A DNA stretch of 64,000 nt from Girardinichthys multiradiatus (GCF_021462225.1 NC_061805.1:1673001-1737000); one strand, 5' to 3'. Numbered from the stretch's first letter, positions 36,592 through 47,574 are shown. The notes: generated from the letters alone by a model not told the origin. Translations and numbers: made by a program.

Positions 36592-36835
36592 CAGTGTTGC
36601 CAGAATGGGCGGGTTTCCCCCTAATTAAGTTTCTTTTGAACACGTTTGGTTGGAGAAAATAGCTTCGGGCTGGTTGCTAAAATTTGGGCTGCTTTTCGCT
36701 ACATAGGCTTTATAGAACATGGCGCCGCATTCTTTATTACGATGTTAAAAAGGTGTTGAGATTTGGGCGGATTTTTATTGAGGCGGGCGGGTTTTATGCT
36801 GTTTGGCCTGGAAACTGTCAGATCTGGCAACCCTG
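36592..36835. mobile_element. Short inverted-repeat element (MITE), hAT-like
   Basis: A 244-bp segment whose ends are inverted: CAGTGTTGCCAGA at left and TCTGGCAACCCTG at right (12 of 13 pair). ATCAGG occurs just outside each end (36586-36591 directly, and 36837-36842 one base further out), suggesting an imperfect target duplication. There is no coding content. The CAGTG end suggests hAT, but this is not certain. Confidence 0.6.
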
Positions 36836-37323
36836 GATCAGGCAGTAGCTGCAAGAGCGGCTCTGACAAAACTAACGTCAAATCGAAAAGCAAAAATAAG
36901 TATTATCTAAAAACAAAAGCTATGTTTAAGGACACAGTTTGGCCCCAATGTTAGTTACTTTCATGACCCTGATATACGAAGCTCTGTACTCTTAGCTAAA
37001 ATGTGTTGGTAGTTAGCATAGCACAGCTAGCTCAGCAAAAACAACTATTTTCATCCGTCTAGCTTGTTGGGTTAACTGAACACTGTTAACATTACTGTAA
37101 CATTTACATGGGGTGACAAGATAATTACTTCCATCATTAAAGCTTTCTCGACATTTCTTCCTAACTAACTGGACCAAGTCATAACCCGAGGCCTACCATC
37201 ACCAAAGGTAAACAAAGGAGCTCTTTGTAAGTACAGCACAGTGACTATTCCTACAGCGGTACTCCACTTAAGTGTTAAAAGGTTAACAAGACAGAAACAG
37301 ATATGAAACTGTCGTTCACTTAC

Positions 37324-37400
37324 TTTTAAACCGCGTAGTCCTCACAGATCCGCCACAAGGAGAGTCACATCAGTCGGTGTTGACCACGTAGGTCTTCTCA
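37324..37400 (-). promoter_or_regulatory. Possible non-coding first exon and promoter of man1b1
   Basis: The man1b1 ATG (36515-36517) lies two bases after an acceptor-like GGTCACAG, which implies an upstream untranslated exon. A strong donor GTAAGTGA sits at 37316-37323 on the minus strand, following GCGGTTTAAAA. The sequence above it (37327-37400) is locally richer in CpG than its surroundings. I infer that transcription starts here; no transcript evidence is available. Confidence 0.4.
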
Positions 37401-37929
37401 TGTCTAATGATGTTTAGGAAACTATTACTGTAACAGAAGTTAAAAACAAGTTCAATTTGAAACCGACTATTCAAAATACTGGCTGGATGTCACCCACTTG
37501 TAGCTGTAAATGGGATGCAGCTCACCGACAACATTGTTACTATGCTGCTTTCAAAGACCTGTCCAAAAAAACGGAACATTTAAGCAGGTGACAGGATTTT
37601 TCTGGCAGAAGAGTTTTTTTTGTTTTTTTCCGGATGACCATGCAGATTGTGAATATAATGCAGAAATAATATCGCCACATGGACGTGCTTACACAGGATG
37701 ACAGGATGGTTAGTTTCTGATGGTAATGCTGCTCTTTTAAGATGTTCACCCACTCTGAGGACCCCGTTGTCAACCTCTGGATCAAGTCTGTACAGATGAC
37801 TGTCTTTAGTGACAGTGAGACTGTCTTATTGGCTCCAGATGTCAACTTCAAACCTGAAAAATCAAATATTCTGATTTAGCCAGATTACTAGATGTCATAT
37901 GTTGTTCTTTTAGTATGGACTTAAACTGC
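37401..37929. other. Intergenic DNA upstream of man1b1, nothing identified
   Basis: No exon or transposon is recognisable. Short open frames on both strands have no family resemblance. Confidence 0.5.
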
Positions 37930-40900
37930 TGCATTTTTGTGCCACCTATGCTCTTTGGTGTTTACATCTTCCCCTGAAATTTTCTGAGACAACAATATAA
38001 GGAGTTTTGTAAACTTTAAAAACCAAGCTACGGATGTTTTCAGCTTCACCCAGGATGAGAAGTAGGAGATGAAAAAACTGACAGGGCTTTTGGTCTCCTC
38101 GACAACAGCTTTGATCATCACATCCTTTCTATTTCAAAATCATCAACAGGAACTGCGTCATACTTTACATCCAGCTTAGGCCATTTTCTTTGGACTCAAA
38201 CAGGAACTCAGGGCCACTAATCCATCTGCTATTCCCCAAGAAATACTCTGCTCTCTGCCCTTTTGATGCCTCATCTGCTGGATTGTGTTTAGAACTCATA
38301 CATCTCCACTGGTCCGCTAGTGTAGCTTCTCTGATGATGGGCACTGTTACCAACAAAGGTATGAAACGTCTTTGCTTCATTGCAGATGTATTTTAGGACA
38401 TTGGTGCTGTTCTTGTCAAACTTTCTTTTGAAGCTTTGTAAATATTTCTTTGCAATACAGTGATTCAGTGGGAAGATGGAATTTTCAGTAAGCCAATACA
38501 ATAATATCCATCAGTTCATTGTGCTGTATTTGTCATAATATTCGGAAACTTGACATCTTCTCTGGACATTTCAGTCTGACTTGTGATGTTTTGTCATTAA
38601 AGTAATGATAGCATTGTTTAATCAATATAGTTTCCAATTGTTCAACAGTGACAGCCATGCAGCCTGTCTTGTTCCTTTCACTCCGAAGTGGACCATTGAT
38701 GACCCTTCCAGCTCAGGTCCAAACTGCATATGGGCCTTCGTCCTGACTGTTTATCAGTACCCACAGCCTTACTTTGGTGCATCTGTGCCAATTAGCAAAT
38801 CTACATTGACATCTATGTTATGGAGCTTGATGCTTTGCAGGTTCTTGTCAATGTCCTGCCAGTACTTGTCTTATCACACTTGTCAATGTTCTCTTGTGGA
38901 ACTTTATACTTTGAATCAGGCATAATTGTTTGTCATAACATCTGGAAGTTAAATAAAATATTTTTTCAAGTGCTGCTACTTCCAGAGAGTCCAGAGATGA
39001 TGTTTACTCAATGTCTTTATGTCCTATTGTTCACAGTTGAATACTTGTTCTTTTGCAATTCCATTTGTTTTCTGGCCAGAATTTCTGTGGATCATGTGAC
39101 TGTGCTGCCCAGATCCAAAATGTGTAATTCTGCACAGTTGTGTTAGTTTCTGGAGACCTGACTTGGACAGCAATGATAGAAAGGACTGAGTGATCATCAC
39201 CAGCCCCAATATGACCACAGATTTGAGTCATTGTGAAGGTTGTACTCAGAGGTGGCTGTGGACGTCTGGAGAATGCTCCTGCACCTTCCTGGTCAATATG
39301 CAGGATACTATGATGCCCTTGATGACATACAGAACAATCTCTGCATTCTTGGATGATATGTCCCAATTTTAAACCGAAACCTATACCTTTTCCTTAATAA
39401 AGTTCACTTTATCTTTATAGGGCTTCTCTTTGAACTTAAAACAATTGGCAATTGCATGATTACTAAGGAGGCAGTACGGACACCTGTGGGCTTTGAAGGA
39501 CTTCATCTTATTTCCTGATATACAGTCATTCACTGCAGTAACATTTGTGGTAAAACTGTTCCATCTTTGCCTCTGTTTTGTGAAGTTGCTGTTGGTGTTT
39601 TTTGAGTTGAGTTGTTGTATGTCCAGGATATTGCCAAACAATGGATCAGATGCAACTTTAATAAAAGTGACAGGATCAGTAAATACTGCTCTCTGACCCA
39701 TTTTTTTCCTGCAAGTCACAGGCCATATTTCTCCATCTTTCTCTCATTTTATAGGCCTGCTTCAGGATTCTGCTCCGGATTGTTCATGGCAAGTCTAGTT
39801 CTTTTACTTGTGTAATATATTTTGTTAAGTTTTAGCATCCCTTTAGAAACAGGGAAAATGCTCACATTGATTTAATGGTCTCACTTTAATGGCTGACCAG
39901 CTGTTAATTTTAGCCATATTGGCATGTGTAGTTTTTTGTTTCCAATACGTTCAGAAAGCCAATTCTGAAATGTTGGGACCAAGATATCTAGGCTGCCACC
40001 TGGTGTATTGTTCTGGAAAATGTTAACAGTTACTCCAGGTGGATGTTTTGGACCCCAGGCCATTCTCAAATGCTCTTATAAACTTGTATTGAAGAGGATT
40101 GCCATCAAAACAGGTATGTTTCTTGGTGACAAGACAGAGCTCTGATTATGCTGAACAAATATGATAGTGATGCCATTTTGCCTTTGCATAATGTCAATAA
40201 TGCTGGTTTGATGCTCCATTTGTATTTCTGGCTGCTGTTGCGTACTTGTGTTTTGACTTTGATGAATAGTTATTTGGGCACATGCCTTTTTGGCATGTCA
40301 GTTCTTTCAATTACTGGCTTTTGTATAGGCCGGACATGTGGTTGCTCAGAGATTGTGTAAGGCGCACTGATGTTATCGATATGTTGTTCCGGAGCAAATA
40401 CACTGCTCCAAAAAATAAAGGGAAGACTCAAATAACACATCCTAGATCTGAATGAATGAAATATTCTCATTGAATACTTTGTTCTGTATAAAGTTGAATG
40501 TGCAGACAACAAAATCACACAAAAATCATTAATGGAAATCAAATTTATTAACCAATGGAGGCCTGGATTTGGAGTCACACACAAAATTAAAGTGGAAAAA
40601 CACATTACAGGCTGATCCAACTTTGATGTAATGTCCTTAAAACAAGTCAAAATGAGGCTCAGTATTGTGTGTGACCTCCACGTGCCTGTATGACCTCCCT
40701 ACAACGCCTGGGCATGCTCCTGATGAGACGGTGGATGGTCTCCTGAGGGATCTCCTCCCAGACCTGGACTAAAGCATCCGCCAATTCCTGGACAGTCTGT
40801 GGTGCAACGTGACGTTGGTGGATGGAGCGAGATATGATGTCCCAGATTTGCTCAATTGGATTCAGGTCTGAGGAACGGGCGGGCCATTCCATAGCTTCAA

Positions 40901-41760
40901 TGTCTTCATCTTGCAGGAACTGCTGACACACTCCAGCCACATGAGGTCTAGCATTGTCCTGCATTAGGAGGAACCCAGGGCCAACCGCACCAGCATATGG
41001 TCTCACAAGGGGTCTGAGGATCTCATCTCGGTACCTAATGGCAGTCAGACTACCTCTGGCGAGCACATGGAGGACCGTACGGCCCTCCAAAGAAATGCCA
41101 CCCCACACCATTACTGACCCACTGCCAAACCGGTCATGCTGAAGGATGTTGCAGGCATGGACTGAGTTTTGGAACAGAGTTGGAGCTGTGCTTTTCTTAA
41201 TAGAGGTTCATGCCATCAGAATGTTTTGAGCCACATTATACATTTATTTCCAATACCCAGAGTCTTGTATTTGCAGTCGCTAGCTCAGTCTCTAGTTTAA
41301 GTTGCTTCTTTTCTTGTTTTAATCATTTTGATCTGTCCTCCTTTTTCATCTTTAGCTTCTCCTGTGTTTCAAATTGATGTTTCTTTTCGAGTGCTGCAAC
41401 GTACTCCAGCATCAGCCTTGGCTTGTACACGTGCCAATGATGCCCTGGAAGAGATACAGGATCCTTGACTGCATGTTTTTGACTTTGATATAACAGAACA
41501 CACATTGTAAGCACTGTCTTCAGGGCCTATTCCATCTTTAACATTGTCATTGGTTTAAACATTATCATCTGCATTTGGTTGGACATAGGATTGACCTAGT
41601 TCACATAATCTGCTTTTGACATGCTCAGTAAACTCAAGGTAAGTGCTCATTTTACTTTCAAAGTATTCATTTTGTTTTCTGAGTTCATCAGAGGATATTG
41701 GCAAACTGTAAATTTTTCCTGTGACTCCTTTCCAACTTGATTACACTGAATGCACCGAGT
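37930..41760 (-). mobile_element. Decayed BEL/Pao LTR retrotransposon
   Basis: On the minus strand from high to low coordinates one meets gag-like pieces: SSDELRKQNEYFESKMS near 41660, a charged coiled coil EKKHQFETQEKLKMKKEDRS at 41325-41385, and PVFDGNPLQYKFIRAFENG near 40060-40115. A zinc-knuckle region follows (CPYCLLSNHAIANCFKFKEK at 39415-39480, then MGHIIQEC and HHSILHID to about 39280), then a protease-like LLIGTDAP near 38780, MSSKHNPADEASKGQ near 38270, and FSSWVKLKTSVAWFLKF near 38030. Order and motifs fit BEL/Pao gag-protease-pol. Stops, frameshifts and large gaps show it is ancient. LTRs were not found. A Tc1 fragment is inserted in gag. Confidence 0.78.
40401..41159 (-). mobile_element. 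Truncated Tc1-like element (family C) inserted in the BEL/Pao gag
   Basis: One end is clean: TA at 40399-40400 followed by CACTGCTCCAAAAAATAAAG. The other end, which would hold the transposase N-terminus and second inverted repeat, is missing from about 41160. The remaining frame (41111-40659) gives the C-terminal 150 residues of a DD34E transposase: MVWGGISLEGRTVLH, the Asp of LLMQDNARPH, 34 residues to the Glu of NPIEQIWD, and the ending SMPRRCREVIQARGGHTQY. It differs from families A and B. Confidence 0.88.
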
Positions 41761-42649
41761 TGTACTATTTTTCTTCTTTAATCATATAAAGTAATTGAAA
41801 TTTACATATACAATTGTAGTATCTTATTTAAATGTTAAAAAGGGAAAGTGGAAGCTCTTTGCTTAGAATAAAGTTACTGGAGTTCTTGTGGTAGAGCTGT
41901 TACTAAACTAAGGCAAATGTAACTCAGTTTTTCACTAGATACACCATGGGTTTGTGGTGTTCACGCTACCGCACCCTGTTGGCGGTTAGATGCCTCGGAG
42001 TCCCCTCTGCCTGACACCACCGTTTACAGCACTTTCTTTTAAAGGAATTACTCTCAAACTGTACTACATTTTCAACACATTTAATCTAATTAAGGCAGAG
42101 GAATGGTTACAGAGATCAGCGATGAGGCTCCCGTCCTGGATCCGCTCAGTGATCAAAGTGACGAAGCGGCTCAAAAGAAAGTGTTTATCAGTAGACTATG
42201 TCAGCATTCGGGTGTCTATCTGTTAACACAGAAATATTGAAAAACAATTTCCTCATATTTGGCCTATCTAAACACTCCCAGCTCTGAGGGGTCCCAAGCA
42301 AATGCTCTGTTCATAAAACCATCCACATATCATATGTAATCTACCTTCATTAACTAAAATCGTAATAATTTCCAGGTTATCCTTTCCCATCCCATCTACC
42401 CTACTACACAGAAAAACTGACAGTTATAAAATATATTACATGTAACATTACACATTCCATTCATTTTGGCTCAGAATTTGTATTATTTACAAATTTTAAC
42501 ATAATAGAACCTAAACCTTATGGAAGCCGCTGTTCTTCTGTTTAGCTCAGTTTAATCTGCAGCCCATATATGTAGTTATTTTAGGTCAGATTTTCTAAAC
42601 ATGAAAAACACCTTTTTAACTGCTACTCATAAGCACTGTCCCCTCTGTT
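41761..42649. other. AT-rich DNA between the BEL/Pao and Polinton remnants
   Basis: No gene identified. A 78-codon plus-strand frame at 41990-42226 is lysine-rich but matches nothing I know. It could be unrecognised Polinton sequence. Confidence 0.4.
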
Positions 42650-43757
42650 GAGGTAGGAAAACTTTACTAGCCGTCAGTTAACTCTTACATTACTCCTCAC
42701 CCAAGCCTGTAATCAGTTAGATGATAAACAGTTTTTTTATGATTTTGAATGCTTCATTGACGAGAACGGTGTACACATCCCCTATCTGGTCTGTGTTAAA
42801 ACGCTGAAAGGTGAGGAATGGCATGCTTATGGATTGAATTGCACCCAAAAATTACTTCTCCATTTCAGGAGACCGATGTACAGAGGCTTTACCTTAATAG
42901 CTCATAACGCGCGTGGATATGACAGCTACCTGATTATCACAGCTATGCTGCAGTTAGGCATTAAACCTCATCTCATCATGCAGGGAAGTAAAGTTCTCTG
43001 TTTAACCGACCCTGATTACTGGTTAAAATACATTGATAGTCTGTCCTTCATGTGTATGAAGCTTAGTGCGATGCCGAAAGCATTAGGTTTTAGTGATAAG
43101 ACCAAAGGTTTTTTTTCCCCACCTATTCTCCTCTGAACAACATCTCCAGTATGTGGGGTCTTTTCCTCCTCCATCCTCCTACGCTGTAGAACGCATGAGT
43201 CTTCAAGAACAACAGGTGTTTAACAGCTGGTACAGAGAAGCGAGCAAAGGGGTCTTTGACTTTGAGAAGGAAGCTCTTCGTTATTGTAAAAATGATGTGG
43301 ACATTCTTTATCAAGGTTGTGTTAAATTCAGGGATGAGTTCTTTAAGGAGACAAGTGTGGATCCGCTTAAACGCGTCACAATAGCATCAGCCTGCATGAA
43401 GGTTTTTGTAATCAATTTCCTTCCTCCTAAAACCTTGGCCATCCCCTCACCTCTGGACTACAGGCGTAGTAGTAAGACGTTTTCCAGCACGTCCATTCAA
43501 TGGCTTGGCTGGATTTCAGACAGCAGAAAAATTGACATCGAACATGCATTAAACATGGGTGAAAAGAAAATTGGTTCATATTCTGTGGATGGGTATGCAG
43601 AGATTAACGGTGTCAAAGTTGCGTTTGAATTTTACGGCTGTTTTTTCCACGGCTGTAAAAAGTGTTACATGCCTCATGACAAGTGTCCGTTGAGAGGGGT
43701 AGCATTTGAACAGTTTTATGCAGCCACTGTTGAGAGAAGCAAGGTACTCCAAACTGT
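42650..43757 (+). pseudogene. Polinton DNA polymerase B, exonuclease domain only
   Basis: The three 3'-5' exonuclease motifs of family B polymerases are visible: ExoI in FFYDFECF (near 42735), ExoII in IAHNARGYD (near 42900), and ExoIII in YCKNDVDIL (near 43281-43307). A frameshift lies in a run of eight T at 43109-43116. The frame continues through FEFYGCFFHGCKKCY to about 43757 and then loses similarity. The polymerase palm motifs (SLYP and DTD types) are absent, so roughly the C-terminal two thirds is gone. The upstream limit is approximate. Confidence 0.82.
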
Positions 43758-43957
43758 GTACGGCCTTCGTCTCTTAAACTTTCCTGCACTCTCATTATTG
43801 GTGACAATTCTGGCAACACTGAGAGAGATCCCGAGTGAGCTTCTTGCTGGGCGTTGTAACATGACTTGACAGGCACTTCCTGGTTTGGTGTCACTCCAAT
43901 CCTCTTTATCAGGTGATAGTCTCTGCTGTCAGAGCACTTTATTCATGGCATGAGAAC

Positions 43958-44514
43958 ATGAGCATGAGCAGTCCCAAGAGAAACCCGGGGCAGGACGAGG
44001 CCCCTACAGATCAGGTTGTTACGGATGTACTGAAAAGCCTACCGAAGCATAACCGTAAAATGCTGAGTACATTTTGAAGAAATTATCCAAAAGAAGTGAG
44101 AGTTGGACTTCGTGAGGTAAATTTGTATATAAAGGAAATGTTGTAAAGGGGTCCCACATGATTGACTTGTTGAAAAATCTCATGCTTCCGTTTACAAAAT
44201 CTGGAGCATGGCTACCCCAAGGGTGGTCAGACTTTCTACATACCTTGTCAGAGGTAAACATCCTCATATCTTCAGTCATTAACCCTTATGCTCGTGATGA
44301 ATATAGACGGTTCAAAACAGAGGGTACATCTATTGAAAATGGGGGTACACTCCCCAGCGTTAAGCAGAGAAGAAAAAGAAGAAGAAGACAGATAACTCAT
44401 TCCCCCCACTGGTCGAGATCCGAGCTGAAAGATCCAAAAAATGCTGATGGGAAGTCAAAAAAGTCTCTTCGTAAGACGACATTACCACCCCGATGGATTA
44501 CATTTTCACCATAA
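43958..44514 (+). pseudogene. Broken small basic Polinton protein of unknown function
   Basis: A frame opens at ATG 43958 with a Lys/Arg and acidic N-terminus (PKRNPGQDEAPTDQVV) and stops at TGA 44075-44077. A shifted frame continues from about 44118 and is open through ATG 44158 to 44514, containing GSHMIDLLKNLMLPF, PQGWSDFLHTL and a basic cluster KQRRKRRRRQ (about 44364-44393). The pieces look like one protein split by a stop and a frameshift. The arginine-rich stretch could be a nuclear localisation signal or bind DNA. I do not recognise the family securely; its place between polymerase and protease suggests a virion or core protein. Confidence 0.5.
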
Positions 44515-44729
44515 ACCGTTATAAGAAAATGAAACATGTAGCCTATTTCTTTTATTCAATAAAATATTTATTGATTATATTTTCAAGTCTAGCTTCGTTC
44601 TCTACTTCACACACTAACATATGATATCATTACACAAATATTAAATCATAAGAAAAAACAAACAATGAAAAAAAAAAATAAGACATTTTAAATTCCATAA
44701 CAATCCAGAAACATCTCCAAAGAGCATGT

Positions 44730-45230
44730 TCAGTGAGTATAAAATGTAGAACTTTGATTAATGACACATTTCTGATATTTTTTCACAAAGTTAGATACCA
44801 TTAAATCATTCTTAATCACATCTCCGGTGTATTTTGACAACACTTGCTGCATTGATAATCCACACGCTCTATGACATAGATAAAAAATGCAATGGTGACC
44901 GCACACAGTGGACAGAGTGTTTTGAAGCTGATTATTATGATACAATATTTTTGAGGATCTGTCTTCTAAAAATGTTACGATGCTTGACGGGTAGAACTCG
45001 AAATCCGGAGAGAATCCATAAGAGTCAAAAAAACTGGACTGACCATTCTCATCCAGAGTCAGGGCTAACCAGTGTTCCCCCGGCATGTGTGAAGGATGTG
45101 TGTTCTCAATAAAGTAGGCCGGCCCTGGGAATGTGTCAGCTAGCAGCGGCAGCTGGTCACACGGCCATACACCACAAAACAAATCTCCCAGCAGATGACG
45201 CATCAGGCTCTCAATTTCATGATTATTCAT
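44730..45230 (-). CDS. Adenovirus-type cysteine protease of the Polinton
   Basis: A 166-codon open frame. The adenain-like (C5/C48) active site can be read in order: His53 in GEHWLALTL, an acidic Asp69 in SSFFDSYGF, and nucleophile Cys110 in TVCGHHC, with a preceding Gln in the oxyanion position (QNTLSTVC). In Polintons this enzyme is thought to mature capsid proteins. There is no stop or frameshift, the one well-kept gene in this relic. Expression is not implied. Whether the start at 45228-45230 is the natural one is unclear, but the length is near that expected. Confidence 0.8.
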   Translation of the reverse strand: MNNHEIESLMRHLLGDLFCGVWPCDQLPLLADTFPGPAYFIENTHPSHMPGEHWLALTLDENGQSSFFDSYGFSPDFEFYPSSIVTFLEDRSSKILYHNNQLQNTLSTVCGHHCIFYLCHRACGLSMQQVLSKYTGDVIKNDLMVSNFVKKYQKCVINQSSTFYTH

Positions 45231-45241
45231 GTCTGATTAGA

Positions 45242-45838
45242 TTAATAATAATCCACCAGCACATGCCTCTTTGAATCAATCTCTAAAATAGAATCATAAC
45301 AAGCGTAGATGATCAGCGTGGTGGTATATGGCAACGGGTTTCTGAAACGCATTTCCAGTCTTAAATTCCCACTGGAAACTGGAGATAGAGCATCTGTGTC
45401 CTCACCCGGGTTAAGATTAAATGTGAATAGAGAGTATCCTTGATTAAATTCCTGACGTGTTATACTCAGCGGAAGATCTTGTAGATGTCGTCCTGTAGCC
45501 GTAAACAAGTTGTAATACTCTCTCACTGAACTACCTTGGTTAAAATTGGGCTGGAAGGCTTTAGCTGGAATTTGTCTGCCATCCTTACACAAAGCTAAAT
45601 ATTCCATATCAAAATGATTAAAGTCAAACGGATTGAGATTGCGTGTTCCTGTAAAAGCGTCATGATCCAGTAATGCAATCACCACATACTTGGGAAAGAT
45701 ACCTAAGAAAAGATTATCTTGGTTGCATACCCTTGAATTTTCAGGGATAGAATATGTTTTTACATTCACACGTGAAAGTGGATAGAGAGCATTTGCTTTC
45801 ATTAAACCTGAAGCGTGCCCCAATCGAATGGCTGGAGA
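45242..45838 (-). pseudogene. C-terminal part of the Polinton major capsid protein
   Basis: About 199 codons, ending with TAG/TAA just before 45240, read as the C-terminal jelly-roll of the Polinton capsid protein (the 'F54H12.2-like' family). Recognisable blocks are NQDNLFLGIFPKYVVIALLD, NPFDFNHFDMEYLAL, QEFNQGYSLFTFNL and the end LIIYACYDSILEIDSKRHVL. The stop is 11 bases from the start of the protease. The N-terminal half is missing because an LTR begins at 45839; the few upstream residues in the same frame belong to the LTR. Confidence 0.8.
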
Positions 45839-46420
45839 TGTCATAGTTCTATTTTTGTGGTGGACCAAAAGGCAGACAAGCACGGAGAAAAGCAGAGAGG
45901 TGGTCGAAAACTCCTTTAATTTAAAGCGAGTCCACTTACATGCAGGCGAGGTGCAGGGTGACAAGATTATCCAGTTCAAGGACAAAATCCAAAAGACATC
46001 TCATGAGGACATTGAAAAGACATAACGACACCGCGTGGAACAAAGGACGAAGGCAAACTTAAATACAGACAAAGGTGGACATGAAACAATAGGGCAGGTA
46101 ATCAGAAGAACAGGGAACAGGTGACACAAGGAGGCTGGGAGGCAGAGGGAGCAGGTGAAACAGATAAACCAATAAGGAGAAACACAGACCCAAGCAGAAC
46201 AGGAGAAAAGATGACTAGAATAACAGTAAACAGTAACTAAAGCTAACCTGTTAAAGTCCAAAACAAAAATAAAGCCAATGAGGGCGAAACCTGAGTCCAA
46301 AACAAAAAACCTAGATGCAGAGGCCAGGGGCACATAAAAAAACAAGGGTCCAACAACTTGGCTGCTAATGAGCCAGAAACAGGGCAGCAGACGATCAGGA
46401 GGCCTGCCATGGAATAGCCA
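45839..46420 (-). mobile_element. Gypsy-type LTR interrupting the capsid gene
   Basis: On the plus strand the segment begins TGTCATAGTTCTATTTTTGT, so on the minus strand it ends with CTATGACA, as LTRs do. Its minus strand contains promoter-like TATTTAAG (near 46052-46059) followed by TTTGTTCCACGCGG and then CTGCCTTTTGGTCC before the end. The organisation resembles the solo LTR at 56486-57049. The other boundary could not be fixed and is put near 46420. The adjacent minisatellites may be internal DNA of the same element. Confidence 0.6.
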
Positions 46421-46475
46421 AAGGCAGGGCAGCAGGCGTCTACGAAACCGGCGGCGACAGAGATGCAGGCAGTCC

Positions 46476-46700
46476 GGAGGCCGGCGCCGAGGCCAGGCGA
46501 AACCACGAAGCTAGGTCCTCGGAGGCCGGTGGCGAGGCCAGGCGAACCCTCGAAGCGAGGTCCTCGGAGGCCGGCGGCGAGGCCAGGCGAACCCACGAAG
46601 CGAGGTCCTCGGAGGCCGGTGGCGAGGCCAGGCGAACCCTCAAAGCGAGGTCCTCGGAGGCCGGCGGCGAGGCCAGGCGAACCCTCGAAGCGAGGTCCTC
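46476..46700 (+). repeat. Minisatellite, 5 x 45 bp, GC-rich
   Basis: Five head-to-tail units at 46476-46520, 46521-46565, 46566-46610, 46611-46655 and 46656-46700, each starting GGAGGCCGG and ending AGGTCCTC. Units 2 and 4 share GGTGGCG and units 3 and 5 share GGCGGCG, hinting at a 90-bp higher-order period. Because 45 is divisible by three, long frames stay open on both strands. These are probably not genes. Confidence 0.93.
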
Positions 46701-46899
46701 TGTGGTCTGTGATGTCGCCAGAACCATGGCGGAGACTTGGACCCAGGCGGGGCCCGCAGAGGCTTGGACCCAGGCAGGAGATCTGGAGGTCGGCCAAGCA
46801 GGGTGGATGACCTTCCAGGAACTGTGTCAGGCTGTGTGTCAGGCTGTAAAGCCAGGAGCACCCCCCAAAGAAAAACCACAAGGTGTTCCGGACCTGGTT

Positions 46900-47052
46900 G
46901 TGGAGGCAGCCCACCCACGGGATCCTCCTGGATCAGGCGAGGTAGTGGAGGCGGCCCACTCACGGGCTCCTCCCGGATCAGGCGAGGAAGTGGAGGCAGC
47001 CCACTCACGGGCTCCTCCCGGATCAGGCGAGGAAGTGGAGGCAGCCCACTCA
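46900..47052 (+). repeat. Minisatellite, 3.4 x 45 bp
   Basis: Units at 46900-46944, 46945-46989 and 46990-47034 plus a partial unit to 47052, each starting GTGGAGGC and containing GGATCAGGCGAGG. The unit sequence is unrelated to the array at 46476-46700 but has the same length. Together they form a 580-bp island far richer in G+C than the surroundings. Confidence 0.92.
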
Positions 47053-47506
47053 GAAAAGCTTAAGGTAACTAAAATTATCATCCATTTTACCAAATGAAGT
47101 CTCTCATGATTACAAACAAAGTCTTTTAGCTGTAGAATCCATTTCTAATTTGGAAACAGCATACTGAGCACTCATAACTATTTTTTCAGTTCATTGGTTT
47201 CTGTTTTAGATCATCTCTACAAGTTGCTGGAGCAGATTAGATTACTCAAACATTTGAGCAGAGGAAGAAAGGTTCTGTATCTACTTTTTGTCTTCCTTGT
47301 TTTTTAGATGTAAAAACATCCATCTAAATAACCCGTGTTAAAACAAAATGAATTTACAATTCTGTCAGGTTCTCTCTTTTTATCAGAATTTTGTGTGACG
47401 TGCCTGCATTAACCTGAGTGACCTTTAAAGTGGATAAACTACATGTTTTGTTTTTAGATGTAAAAAACATCTAAAAACATACAATTAGAAAGATTCGCTT
47501 CCTTGT
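47053..47506. other. AT-rich DNA, nothing identified
   Basis: No exon, tRNA or transposon recognised between the minisatellites and the short repeats at 47507. Confidence 0.5.
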
Positions 47507-47574
47507 AATGACAACATCCGGTTAATGACAACATCCGGCTAATGACAACATCCGATTAATGATGATATCCGGTT
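47507..47574 (+). repeat. Tandem repeat, 4 x 17 bp
   Basis: Four adjacent 17-bp units: AATGACAACATCCGGTT at 47507, then variants at 47524, 47541 and 47558. The last unit is the most diverged. There are no spacers, so this is not a CRISPR array. Confidence 0.92.

Larger units (their letters stand above)
42650..45838. mobile_element. Polinton/Maverick (adintovirus-like) fragment
   Basis: A 3.2-kb piece of a large self-synthesising DNA element. It holds part of a protein-primed family B DNA polymerase (plus), a broken small basic protein (plus), an adenovirus-type cysteine protease (minus) and the C-terminus of the double-jelly-roll major capsid protein (minus). This gene set is diagnostic for Polintons/Mavericks and the related adintoviruses. 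The integrase, packaging ATPase, most of the polymerase and both terminal repeats are missing, so the copy is a relic. The right edge is cut at 45838 by an LTR. Confidence 0.85.

Noticed and set aside
46243..46914. A 223-codon minus-strand open frame rich in Pro, Ser and Arg
   Set aside because: It runs through the 45-bp minisatellite, where a period divisible by three keeps frames open on both strands. No domain or splice context supports a gene.
47507..47574. CRISPR-like short repeats
   Set aside because: Units are contiguous without spacers and the context is a vertebrate genome, so this is an ordinary tandem repeat.
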